From assembly GCF_008329565.1 (NCBI RefSeq), contig NZ_NPKT01000006.1, positions 124,001 through 188,000 on the forward strand: 64,000 nucleotides of DNA, in the 5' to 3' direction. Under the pieces are notes generated by a model, which was not told the DNA's origin, ran no database searches, and saw only the letters and a program-made list of their open reading frames with translations. Position numbers and translations under genes: made by a program. Numbering within the stretch: position 1 is the stretch's first letter; the number at the start of each line of letters is the position of its first letter. This stretch comes from Mycolicibacterium sp. P1-5. Its GTDB lineage: Bacteria > Actinomycetota > Actinomycetes > Mycobacteriales > Mycobacteriaceae. Shown here in pieces: positions 15,214-22,968 of this stretch.

Positions 15214-16854
15214 CTACAGCGCCGAATGGGCCCTCGGCCTGAGGTTCAGCGGATACTTCTGCACGAGTTTGCCGTTGTCGATGGCATACCAGCCGAAGTA
15301 TTTTTCGGTCGAACCCCCCGGCTTGAGGTCTTCGTCTGCGAACTCGAAGAGGTAGGTCGGGAATTCCTTCACATGGAACGCGGGCGACCCGGTGGTCAGC
15401 AGGCTGTTGATCAGGTTCTGGTTGTAGGTCTGGGCGTTCTTGACGGTGGCGTAATCAGCGGACGGGGTCGCGTTTGTCGCCCATCCGGTTTCCCCAACAT
15501 GGATGGGTATGTTGATGCCCGCTTTCTGGAATGCCCACTTCGCCCCGTCGTATTGCGCCCAGAACAGGCTGTTGTAGGACACGCCGTTGACAGGGTCGAC
15601 CACCGGGTTCGCCCCCTGGCCCAACGCGTAGTCCAAGGGGACGTCCTGCGGCTGGGCTGCAAGAACAAGCATCGGGTAGATGTCGAGTTCGGCGTACCCC
15701 TTCAACTGCTTGAGCAAGTCGGTTAACCCCGGCATGTTCGGGTTGAGGATGCTGTTGGAGGGCGGGTAGGAATTCGCGATGATGGAATAGGTGAACGAAC
15801 ACGTCACGGTGTAGGCAAGCTCTTGAGCGGCGATCGCGTTTTGCATGTTGATAACGGCTTGTGTGACCGTCGGCAGGCCGCCGAATTCTTCTGGCGGTAC
15901 CGCGTCGACTTCGTTGCCGATCACGATCGTCTTCACGATGGAGCTATAGGGCTGCAACGTCTGCAGCACCGAGTTGGCGTAGGTGGGGTCGCTCGCCATT
16001 TGGGCGACTACCTGGTTGGAGACCTCGACCGTGACATTCGCATTCGGGATCAGTTGTTTGATCGCGGCCAGTGCCTGTTTGTCGATGGTGTACATGCGGA
16101 TGCTCGTGATGCCCTGAGCCCTGAGGGCTTTCACCGCGTCCGTGTAGGTGGGGGGGTCACTGGCAAGCCCAAGGCTGAAATTTACGCCGATCGCCGAGGA
16201 CACCGGCTGGGGGCAGTCGAACAAGCGCCGCACCAGCAGTAGCGCGCCTTGCACGAAATCTGCGATCGGAGTGATCACCCGTTGCTTGAACCAATTGAGG
16301 ACGGCGGCCACGCCGTCTCTGATCCCGGTTATCACCGGTGGGGCCATGACGGCCGCCGCGGGCACTGCCAAGGCTTTGCTGGTGATCGCGGATGCGGCCG
16401 GCGCATCGAATTCGAGGTGCGCCAACGGCGTGGACAGCGCTCGTGGCACTACCCGCACTGACTGGCCCGACGGCGTGGCGGCTGGATCCGCTGTCGTCGT
16501 GTCCTCTTGTGGTGCACTGCTATTCGCCGTCGGGGCACCGAACGACGTCGAGGCGGCCAACCCATCTGAGGACTTTGCCGCGGAGGGCTTCGCCGCGCGG
16601 GTCAACCCTCGCGGGGGCTTTGCCACGGGGGATTTCGACGAGGAGTCTGATGTGCCCGTCGACCCACGGGCGGACTTTGCCATGGCGGGCTTCGGGGTGC
16701 CGGCCGAGGCATCAGCGGATTGTGACGGCGAGTTCCCGGACGCGCTATCCGGGGTGTCGGCGTAGCAAATCGCAGGCGCAGTTGCAATTGCTGCGGATAT
16801 CCCCAGCACGACGGCAAATGCTCTGAATCGATTGGTATGCGTGAAGTACGCCAT
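15214..16854 (-). CDS. Secreted GH17 family beta-1,3-glucanase-like protein
   Basis: A 546-residue secreted protein. It has a signal peptide (basic start, hydrophobic core, cleavage probably after APAICYA), then a Ser/Pro/Ala/Lys-rich low-complexity region to about residue 150, a short hydrophobic/amphipathic stretch, and a GH17 catalytic domain from about residue 222. The domain shows IGVNFSLGLASD, GITSIRMYTID, the acid/base motif IVIGNEVD (Glu315), the nucleophile motif VGETGWAT (Glu455) and the closing FEFADEDLKPGGSTEKYFGWY, all hallmarks of plant-type endo-1,3-beta-glucanases. ATG at 16854 is preferred over the upstream start because GGGGAGA precedes it. It probably cleaves beta-glucan outside the cell. 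The linker could tether it to the envelope. Confidence 0.9.
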   Translation of the reverse strand: MAYFTHTNRFRAFAVVLGISAAIATAPAICYADTPDSASGNSPSQSADASAGTPKPAMAKSARGSTGTSDSSSKSPVAKPPRGLTRAAKPSAAKSSDGLAASTSFGAPTANSSAPQEDTTTADPAATPSGQSVRVVPRALSTPLAHLEFDAPAASAITSKALAVPAAAVMAPPVITGIRDGVAAVLNWFKQRVITPIADFVQGALLLVRRLFDCPQPVSSAIGVNFSLGLASDPPTYTDAVKALRAQGITSIRMYTIDKQALAAIKQLIPNANVTVEVSNQVVAQMASDPTYANSVLQTLQPYSSIVKTIVIGNEVDAVPPEEFGGLPTVTQAVINMQNAIAAQELAYTVTCSFTYSIIANSYPPSNSILNPNMPGLTDLLKQLKGYAELDIYPMLVLAAQPQDVPLDYALGQGANPVVDPVNGVSYNSLFWAQYDGAKWAFQKAGINIPIHVGETGWATNATPSADYATVKNAQTYNQNLINSLLTTGSPAFHVKEFPTYLFEFADEDLKPGGSTEKYFGWYAIDNGKLVQKYPLNLRPRAHSAL

Positions 16855-17228
16855 CGCAGTCTCCCCGTGGACTGAGTGTCCCGTTGCAAAGCTTGGTGCC
16901 ATGCATTCTGCGGACTACGGATGGAGATTACTCCAACGAACCCCTTGACATACGCGAAAGATAATTTTCAGACCACTCACCGCAATCGTTTGCCAGTTCG
17001 TCCAAAGTTTGACAACTAGGGCTGCTTCGATTCGCGAGCGCTATCACCGACTGTGGGCTCGGGTCGCCTCAGTTGCTGCGCGCGCGACTCGGCGACCTTC
17101 GACGACAACAGCGGCATCCGGGGGCCACGCATTGTCGCGCAGGTGGCGGGTGGGTTCGCCGTCGGCTCCCCTGGGTGGCCGCAGTGGACTCCGCAGGTGC
17201 TGACCACACGCTGGCAGAATCCCGCGGC
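16855..17228. other. Intergenic region between divergent GH17 and RidA genes
   Basis: About 370 bp without a convincing gene. The part near 16918-17012 is AT-rich for this genome and contains TTGACA at 16945-16950 and 17009-17014, but neither has a TANNNT element at normal spacing, so no promoter is called. The right half is GC-rich and open in the RidA frame, but lacks coding similarity to RidA proteins. No tRNA, repeat or copy of the tRNA-Leu 3' end was found. Confidence 0.6.
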
Positions 17229-17633
17229 ATGACTGGTATTCGGGCGTTCACGTTCACTCCTGCCGACGGTGTTCCGCCCGCGGTGGCGCCGTTCGCCCAT
17301 GCGACCGCCGCCGGCCAGACTCTTTACGTCACCGGCCAGATGCCGACCGACACCAGCGGCACGCTGGTCGGCGAGGACGTCTCAACCCAGACCGATCAGG
17401 TGCTGGGCAACCTACTGCGGGTCACCGAGCTGTGTGGCGGCGGGCCGGCCGACGTGGTGTCGGTGCGGGCCTACCTCACCGACTGGGACGACTACGTTGC
17501 ATTCAACGCCGCCTACGCGCCGTGGTTCCCCGATCGGCTACCGAGCCGAACCTGCATCGGCACGACGGGTCTGGCGGTGGGCGCACGCGTCGAGATCGAC
17601 TGGGTGTGCTGGCGCGCCGACGGCTGGAAGTGA
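17229..17633 (+). CDS. RidA/YjgF/Rid family protein
   Basis: A 134-residue protein of the Rid family, whose best-known members hydrolyse reactive enamine/imine intermediates released by PLP enzymes. The pattern is typical: an N-terminal strand, TLYVTGQMPTD, QTDQVLGNLLRVTELCGG, DVVSVRAYLTD and VGARVEIDWVCWR. The arginine that binds the carboxylate in canonical RidA (in an RxxxEV/I context near the C-terminus) appears as RVEID, but the C-terminal segment differs, so it may belong to another Rid subgroup. ATG 17229 is chosen; the upstream frame extension has no homology. It precedes the sulfotransferase by 57 bp. Confidence 0.88.
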   Translation: MTGIRAFTFTPADGVPPAVAPFAHATAAGQTLYVTGQMPTDTSGTLVGEDVSTQTDQVLGNLLRVTELCGGGPADVVSVRAYLTDWDDYVAFNAAYAPWFPDRLPSRTCIGTTGLAVGARVEIDWVCWRADGWK

Positions 17634-17690
17634 TCCCGCCCAGCGGGAACCGGCGGTCCGCAGCGCCACCGCGCATTAAGGTGAGCGGCC

Positions 17691-18950
17691 ATGGCGTCAG
17701 CGGAGACCCTGAACCTCGACGACCTCACCGACCCCGTGTTGACCGACACCCAGCGGCAGATCCTCGACTACACCGAGTCCCGTGAAGTCACCTTCGACGT
17801 CGATGAAATGGTCGGCGAGGCCGTGCAGCAGGCGGGCGCCGATGACCTGGCCGACGACGACGGCTTCGCCGACCGGCTGGCGGCCCACGTGGCGGCCATC
17901 GAGTCCGACACCGGCTTGCGCCAGCTGATCCGGGGCAGCTTGCGCGCCAGAGTGATTCGCAAAATCCGTAACCGGCTGTCGCTGACCGACCTGCTGAAGC
18001 GCTATCCGGAAATCGAATCGATCCCCATCGAGCGGCCGTTGATCGTGGTAGGCATGCCCCGCTCAGGGACTACCCACCTGGTGAACCTGATCGCCGAGGA
18101 TCCGCGACGGCGCGCCCTGCCCTACTGGGAAGCTGAGGACCCGATTCCGGCGCACGGACAGGGGCCCGACGTGTTCGGCGTCGATCCCCGCTACGCACGG
18201 GTCAAGGCCGAACACGAGGCGCTGATGGCGAGCACCCCGTACGTCGCAGCGATGCACGACCGGTTCCCCGAGGCCATCGAGGAAGAGGTCGAACTGCTCG
18301 ACCTGGACATGGCCGGTTATGTCCTGGAGTGGCACGCCCGCGTGCCCGGCTGGCGCGATTATTACCTCGGGCTCGATCACGTCCGCCACTACGCCTATCT
18401 GAAGAAGATCTTGCAGGCGTTGACGTTCCTGCGCGGGCCGCGGACCTGGGTGCTGAAATCACCGCAGCACGCCGAGCAACTCGGCCCATTGATGGCCACG
18501 TTCCCCGATGCCACCGTCGCGTTCACCCACCGCGATCCTGTCGCGGTGATCCAGTCGGCGATCACCATGATGGCGTATTCGGATCGGTTGCGCCGCAACA
18601 GCATCGACCCGGACTGGCTGGTCGACTACTGGAGCGACCGGATCCACCGGTTGCTGACCGCCTGCGTGCGCGACCGGGATCTGGTGGCGCCCGAACACAG
18701 TGTCGACGTCGGCTTCCACCACCTCAATGGGAACGAGATGCCGGTGCTCAGCGACTACTACCAGCGCGCGGAGGTCGACATTCCACCGAAGGTGGCCAAG
18801 CGTTTTCAGGCCTACATCGATGACAACCGCCGCGGCACCAAGGGCCGCATCCCCTACGACCTCAAACGACACTTCGGCGTCGACCCCGAGGCGTTGCGGT
18901 CGCAGTTCGCCTTCTATTTCGACCGCTTCGACGTCCGCCCCGAGATCTAG
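17691..18950 (+). CDS. Sulfotransferase family protein (Sulfotransferase_3 type)
   Basis: A 419-residue protein with the PAPS 5'-phosphosulfate loop GMPRSGTTHL at residues 121-130 and the 3'-phosphate-binding region FTHRDPVAVIQSAI, the two signatures of PAPS-dependent sulfotransferases. Mycobacteria encode many such proteins, mostly uncharacterised, some acting on lipids or trehalose glycolipids. An N-terminal helical extension of about 115 residues precedes the fold. It is followed after 10 bp by a metallo-hydrolase related to alkyl sulfatases and then an SDR, suggesting a small pathway. Substrate unknown. Confidence 0.9.
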   Translation: MASAETLNLDDLTDPVLTDTQRQILDYTESREVTFDVDEMVGEAVQQAGADDLADDDGFADRLAAHVAAIESDTGLRQLIRGSLRARVIRKIRNRLSLTDLLKRYPEIESIPIERPLIVVGMPRSGTTHLVNLIAEDPRRRALPYWEAEDPIPAHGQGPDVFGVDPRYARVKAEHEALMASTPYVAAMHDRFPEAIEEEVELLDLDMAGYVLEWHARVPGWRDYYLGLDHVRHYAYLKKILQALTFLRGPRTWVLKSPQHAEQLGPLMATFPDATVAFTHRDPVAVIQSAITMMAYSDRLRRNSIDPDWLVDYWSDRIHRLLTACVRDRDLVAPEHSVDVGFHHLNGNEMPVLSDYYQRAEVDIPPKVAKRFQAYIDDNRRGTKGRIPYDLKRHFGVDPEALRSQFAFYFDRFDVRPEI

Positions 18951-18960
18951 AGGTACCCCC

Positions 18961-20202
18961 GTGGAACCCATCTATCGCAGCCGGCCCGGCGCCGACGCCA
19001 TGGCACCCGCCGCGGCCGAACGCGCCGAGGAAGTTGCCCCTGGCATCTGGTGCTCGCCCGGGCTGACCAATTCCTACCTGCTGACCACCTCGGACGGACG
19101 CGTCGTCGTCAACACCGGCATGGGCTTCGAAGGCCCGGTGCACCGATCGAACTTCGACGCTGTTGACCCCTCCCTGGTGCGCTACATCCTGATCACCCAG
19201 GGCCACTACGACCATGTGGGCGGCCTGGACACCCTGCGCGACCCCGAGACCAAGGTGGTGGCGCAAGCGAATTGGGAACAGTGGCGCGACGACAACGAAC
19301 GACTGCTGCCGTACCGCGCCAACCGCAGCGCGTTCGCATTCTCGAGCAAGCTGGCCGGGGGGATCGCCACGATTCAACAGCGCTTCGGCAAGAAACTGCC
19401 TCCCCAGAGCGCCGGGTGTGCCGACATCGTCGTCGAGGACCGGCTGTCTCTGACCGTCGGCGACCGGCGCTTCGAGCTCATCGCAACCCCGGGCGGAGAA
19501 ACCACCGACTCGATGGTGGTCTGGCTCCCGGACGAGCGGATATGCCTGTGCAGCAACACCTTCGGTCCGGCCTTCGGCCACATCCCCAATCTGGTCACCA
19601 TCCGAGGTGACCGCTACCGAGACGCGCTGACCGTGATCGACACCATCGAACGGGTCCGGGCACTGCACCCCGAGGTGCTACTCACCGGACACTTCGACCC
19701 CATCCGCGGCGCGGATGTGATCGACGCCGAGCTGAGCCGGCTGCGCGATGCCGTGGAGTACCTGCACGACGAAACGGTGGCGGGGATGAACGCCGGTAAG
19801 GACGTCCGAACCCTGATGCGCGACATCACGCTGCCCGAGCATCTCGAGGTCGGCCAGGGCTACGGCAAAGTCGCCTGGGACGTCCGGGCGATCTGGGAGA
19901 ACTATTCCGGTTGGTTCCACCACAATTCGACCACCGAGCTGTACCCGGTCGGACCCGACTCTGTCAGCGCGGACTTGGTGGAACTGGCCGGCGTCGAGGC
20001 AGTCACCGAACGCGCTCGCGCGCACCTCAACGATGGCCGCCCCCTGGAGGCCATCCACCTCGCCGAGCTGGTCACCCACACCACCCCCGACGATTCCGCG
20101 GCGCGCGCGGTGCTCAAAGCCGCCCACGAACAGCTGCTGGCAGCCAGCGGCAACTTCTGGGAGAGCGCCTGGCTGACCAAGCAGATCGAAAGGTACACAT
20201 GA
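18961..20202 (+). CDS. Metallo-beta-lactamase-fold hydrolase, alkyl-sulfatase-like
   Basis: A 413-residue protein starting at GTG 18961, 10 bp after the sulfotransferase. The metal motif HxHxDH reads QGHYDH (residues 80-85), so the first zinc-binding His is replaced by Gln; other sites include TPGGETTDSMVVW, SNTFGPAFGHIPN and LTGHFDP. The C-terminal part (after about residue 270) is helical and resembles the dimerisation domain of SdsA1/BDS1-type alkyl sulfatases. Those enzymes hydrolyse alkyl sulfates. Whether this one is active with a modified first site is unknown. ATGA overlap with the SDR gene. Confidence 0.82.
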   Translation: MEPIYRSRPGADAMAPAAAERAEEVAPGIWCSPGLTNSYLLTTSDGRVVVNTGMGFEGPVHRSNFDAVDPSLVRYILITQGHYDHVGGLDTLRDPETKVVAQANWEQWRDDNERLLPYRANRSAFAFSSKLAGGIATIQQRFGKKLPPQSAGCADIVVEDRLSLTVGDRRFELIATPGGETTDSMVVWLPDERICLCSNTFGPAFGHIPNLVTIRGDRYRDALTVIDTIERVRALHPEVLLTGHFDPIRGADVIDAELSRLRDAVEYLHDETVAGMNAGKDVRTLMRDITLPEHLEVGQGYGKVAWDVRAIWENYSGWFHHNSTTELYPVGPDSVSADLVELAGVEAVTERARAHLNDGRPLEAIHLAELVTHTTPDDSAARAVLKAAHEQLLAASGNFWESAWLTKQIERYT

Positions 20203-20948
20203 CCGCTCAGCTGAGCTTCGACTTCACCGGGACCCGCGCGCTGGTCACCGGGGCGACCAGCGGCATCGGGCACGCCGTCGCCGTGTTGCTGCGCGACGCC
20301 GGAGCCGACGTCACCGTCACCGGCACCAGACCCGCTTCCGCCGACTACGACATCGACCTGTCCGGGATGACCTACCGACAACTTGTGCTCACCGACAATG
20401 CATCCATTGACAGCCTGGCCGAAAGCATTGCCGAACTCGACGTACTCGTGAACAACGCCGGCGCCAACTTCCCCGGCGGACTCGACGAGTCTGCCCCCGA
20501 TGGGTTCGCCGCCTCCGTCGCGCTGAACCTCACCGGGCCGTACCGGCTGACCGTCGGCCTGCGCCGCGCGCTGAAGGCATCCACCGCGGCGGGCGGGGCG
20601 AGCGTAGTCAACCTCGCGTCGATGTCAGCGCTGCGTGCGGTCACGATGGTCCCGGGTTATGGCGCGGCCAAATCCGGGATCGTCAACATCACCCGCAATC
20701 TGGCGGTCAAGTGGGCCAAGCACGGGATCCGGGTCAACGCCGTGGCGCCGGGCACCATCGAGACCGCGATGACCGCGCCGATGCACGCGGTCCCCGAGAT
20801 CGTCGAGACCGAGATCGCGCACATCCCGGCCGGCCGGATGGGCACCGTCGACGAGGTCGCCCCGGCGATCGCGTTCCTGTGCACGGCGCAAAGCAGTTAC
20901 ATCAACGGGGCGGTGCTGGTCGTCGACGGTGCCTCGGACTGCGTGTAG
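20199..20948 (+). CDS. Short-chain dehydrogenase/reductase
   Basis: A 249-residue classical SDR. The cofactor motif is TGATSGIG, followed by NNAG, the catalytic Ser in NLASMSAL, and YGAAK with the catalytic Tyr and Lys, then VNAVAPGTIET and the C-terminal YINGAVLVVDGA typical of FabG-like enzymes. The substrate cannot be predicted. It overlaps the metallo-hydrolase stop (ATGA), which with the sulfotransferase suggests three steps acting on one sulfated or hydroxylated compound. Confidence 0.93.
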   Translation: MTAQLSFDFTGTRALVTGATSGIGHAVAVLLRDAGADVTVTGTRPASADYDIDLSGMTYRQLVLTDNASIDSLAESIAELDVLVNNAGANFPGGLDESAPDGFAASVALNLTGPYRLTVGLRRALKASTAAGGASVVNLASMSALRAVTMVPGYGAAKSGIVNITRNLAVKWAKHGIRVNAVAPGTIETAMTAPMHAVPEIVETEIAHIPAGRMGTVDEVAPAIAFLCTAQSSYINGAVLVVDGASDCV

Positions 20949-20968
20949 TCGCGCACCTGCCGTACCGT

Positions 20969-21691
20969 ATGCAGGTGCCCCGTCAGGTCCTGTTCATCTA
21001 CAACGATCCGATCGCCCCCGAGGCGCTGCTCGGCGAGACGTTCACCGAACTCGGTTTCGACGTCGACACATTCGAGGTGGTTCCTCCAGAGCGCGCGAGC
21101 AATCCCGCGGTCGACGTCACCTTCCCCGATCCCACCCGCTACGACGTGATCGTGCCGTTGGGCTCGCGGTGGGCGGTCTACGACGACCGGCTGCCGTGGG
21201 TGGCCGGTGAGATGGACACCGTACGGCGCGCCGTCGACGCCGGTGTCGGTGTGCTCGGGGTGTGCTTCGGCGGCCAACTGGTGGCTACGGCGCTCGGCGG
21301 TTCGGTGCAGCGGTCGACGGATCCCGAGATCGGCTGGCATCGGGTCTCCAGCAGTGATCCGGAATTGGTGCCGGACGACGGGCCGTGGTTCCAATGGCAC
21401 TTCGACCGATTCACTCCCCCACCCGGGTCAACCGTGATAGCTCGAAATGACTGTGCGCCACAAGGTTTCGTGTATGACCGGGCGATGGGCCTGCAGTTCC
21501 ATCCCGAGTTGGACCACAAGCTGCTGGAGCTCTGGATCGACGATGATCGCAATCGCGACGGCGACGGCGACCTGGCCGAACTCGGTCTGTGCGCCGACGA
21601 TCTGCGCGCCGACACCACGACGCATGTCGGCGACGCCGCCCGCCGGCTCCGGCTGCTGGTGCGGGGTTTCCTCGACAAAGTCGCCGGCTAG
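20969..21691 (+). CDS. Class I glutamine amidotransferase-like protein
   Basis: A 240-residue GATase-1 protein. The nucleophile elbow GVCFGGQ and the catalytic His in LQFHPEL are present, with WFQWHFDRFTPP between, as in the stand-alone GMP-synthase-like amidotransferases that act on glutathione-, glutamine- or gamma-glutamyl compounds. No synthase domain is fused. ATG 20969 is preferred; GTG 20975 is an alternative. It is 20 bp after the SDR and 6 bp before the lipoprotein gene. The physiological amide donor or acceptor is unknown. Confidence 0.87.
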   Translation: MQVPRQVLFIYNDPIAPEALLGETFTELGFDVDTFEVVPPERASNPAVDVTFPDPTRYDVIVPLGSRWAVYDDRLPWVAGEMDTVRRAVDAGVGVLGVCFGGQLVATALGGSVQRSTDPEIGWHRVSSSDPELVPDDGPWFQWHFDRFTPPPGSTVIARNDCAPQGFVYDRAMGLQFHPELDHKLLELWIDDDRNRDGDGDLAELGLCADDLRADTTTHVGDAARRLRLLVRGFLDKVAG

Positions 21692-21697
21692 GCCGTC

Positions 21698-22927
21698 GTG
21701 GGAACGGTCCGGTCCGTCGTCGCAACCGCGCTGGCCGCGTTGATGGTCCTGACCGGCTGTGTGTCGCGTTCCGGTTCGAAACAGACACCTGCTACTTCAC
21801 CGCACGCCGGCGCGATCGCGAAGATCGTCCGCGACACGATGACACAAGCACACCTCAGGTCGGTGCTGGTGCGCGTCACCGTCGACGGCAAGGAGGAGCT
21901 GACCCGCGCCGACGGCGAGTCGATGACCGGGGTGCCCGCCAGCACCGATATGCACTTCCGCAATGGCGCAGTCGCCATCTCGTACGTGGCCACACTGCTG
22001 CTGCGGCTCGTGGACGAGCAAAAGGTCAGCCTCGACGACAAGCTCGCGAAATGGCTGCCCAGCGTGCCCAACTCCGACCGCGTGACACTTGGCCAACTCG
22101 CGCAGATGACTTCGGGTTACGTCGACTACGTCATCGGCAACGAACCGATGAACGCCGCACTCTACCGTGACCCGTTCCGGCAGTGGACGACCGATCAACT
22201 GCTGGCCTACGCCGTCGAGAAGCCCCTGTTGTACGAACCCGGCACGAATTGGAACTATGCCCACACCGATTACGTGCTGCTGGGCTTGGCCCTGGAGAAG
22301 GCAACCGGCCAGGATATGCCGAAGTTGTTAAGCGAGAAGGTACTCGGGCCCCTCGGCCTCACCAATACGGCGAATTCATTCACCCCAGCTATGCCGGAAC
22401 CGGTGTTGCACGCGTTCTCTTCGGAACGCCGCCAAGTTCTGCACGTCCCCGCAGGCACACCGTTCTATGAGGAGACCACGTTCTGGAACCCGTCCTGGAC
22501 GATCACCCATGGCGCGATCCAGACCACCGATATCTACGACTTGGCCGCCACCGCCGAGGGGATCGGATCGGGCCGGTTGCTGTCGCGCGAGTCGTACCAC
22601 AAAATGATTTCGCCGCAGTTGCGCGGTAAGACCACTGCACTTCCCGATTGCACGACGTGCGCAGCCCAAAACGACCTCTACACATACGGATTGGGAATCG
22701 TCATCTCAGGCAACTGGTTACTGCAGAACCCGATGTTCTCCGGTTATGCCGCCGTCGAGGGATATCTGCCGAGCCGGAAGATCGCGATCGCGGTCGCCGT
22801 GACCTATGACCAGGACGCGTTCGATGCGTCGGGCGACTACACCAACGAGGCCGACACGCTGTTCCGCAGGATCGGTGCGGAAATGGCTGCCGACGACGCT
22901 CCGCCGTTGCCTCCGGCGAAAAAATAA
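21698..22927 (+). CDS. Beta-lactamase-fold lipoprotein, probable pseudoenzyme
   Basis: A 409-residue lipoprotein with GTG start, lipobox VLTGC (Cys21) and a class C beta-lactamase/DD-peptidase-like fold. The region aligned to the catalytic SxxK reads GAVAI (residues 90-94), so both nucleophile Ser and general-base Lys are missing, and the YxN motif reads YAH (187-189). The rest (LLRLVDEQKVSLDDKLAKWLP, LGQLAQMTSGY, YEPGTNWNYAHTDYVLLG) is well conserved. A binding or regulatory role at the cell surface is more likely than hydrolysis. Some other mycobacterial lipoproteins may share this change; I cannot check. Confidence 0.85.
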   Translation: MGTVRSVVATALAALMVLTGCVSRSGSKQTPATSPHAGAIAKIVRDTMTQAHLRSVLVRVTVDGKEELTRADGESMTGVPASTDMHFRNGAVAISYVATLLLRLVDEQKVSLDDKLAKWLPSVPNSDRVTLGQLAQMTSGYVDYVIGNEPMNAALYRDPFRQWTTDQLLAYAVEKPLLYEPGTNWNYAHTDYVLLGLALEKATGQDMPKLLSEKVLGPLGLTNTANSFTPAMPEPVLHAFSSERRQVLHVPAGTPFYEETTFWNPSWTITHGAIQTTDIYDLAATAEGIGSGRLLSRESYHKMISPQLRGKTTALPDCTTCAAQNDLYTYGLGIVISGNWLLQNPMFSGYAAVEGYLPSRKIAIAVAVTYDQDAFDASGDYTNEADTLFRRIGAEMAADDAPPLPPAKK

Positions 22928-22968
22928 GACAGCCCGCGGCCAACCCGTTCACCCAATCGCAACCTGAG

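Noticed and set aside
14399..15355. Long open frame antisense to the MFS gene
   Set aside because: Low-complexity Asp/Arg/Gln-rich shadow; the minus-strand transporter has complete family motifs.
16945..16965. TTGACA plus GATAAT as a promoter for RidA or GH17
   Set aside because: Spacing is only 9 bp, far from the usual 16-18.
6418..17228. Integrated genomic island with tRNA-Leu attachment site
   Set aside because: No integrase, transposase or repeated tRNA 3' end was found, so only an accessory interval is claimed.
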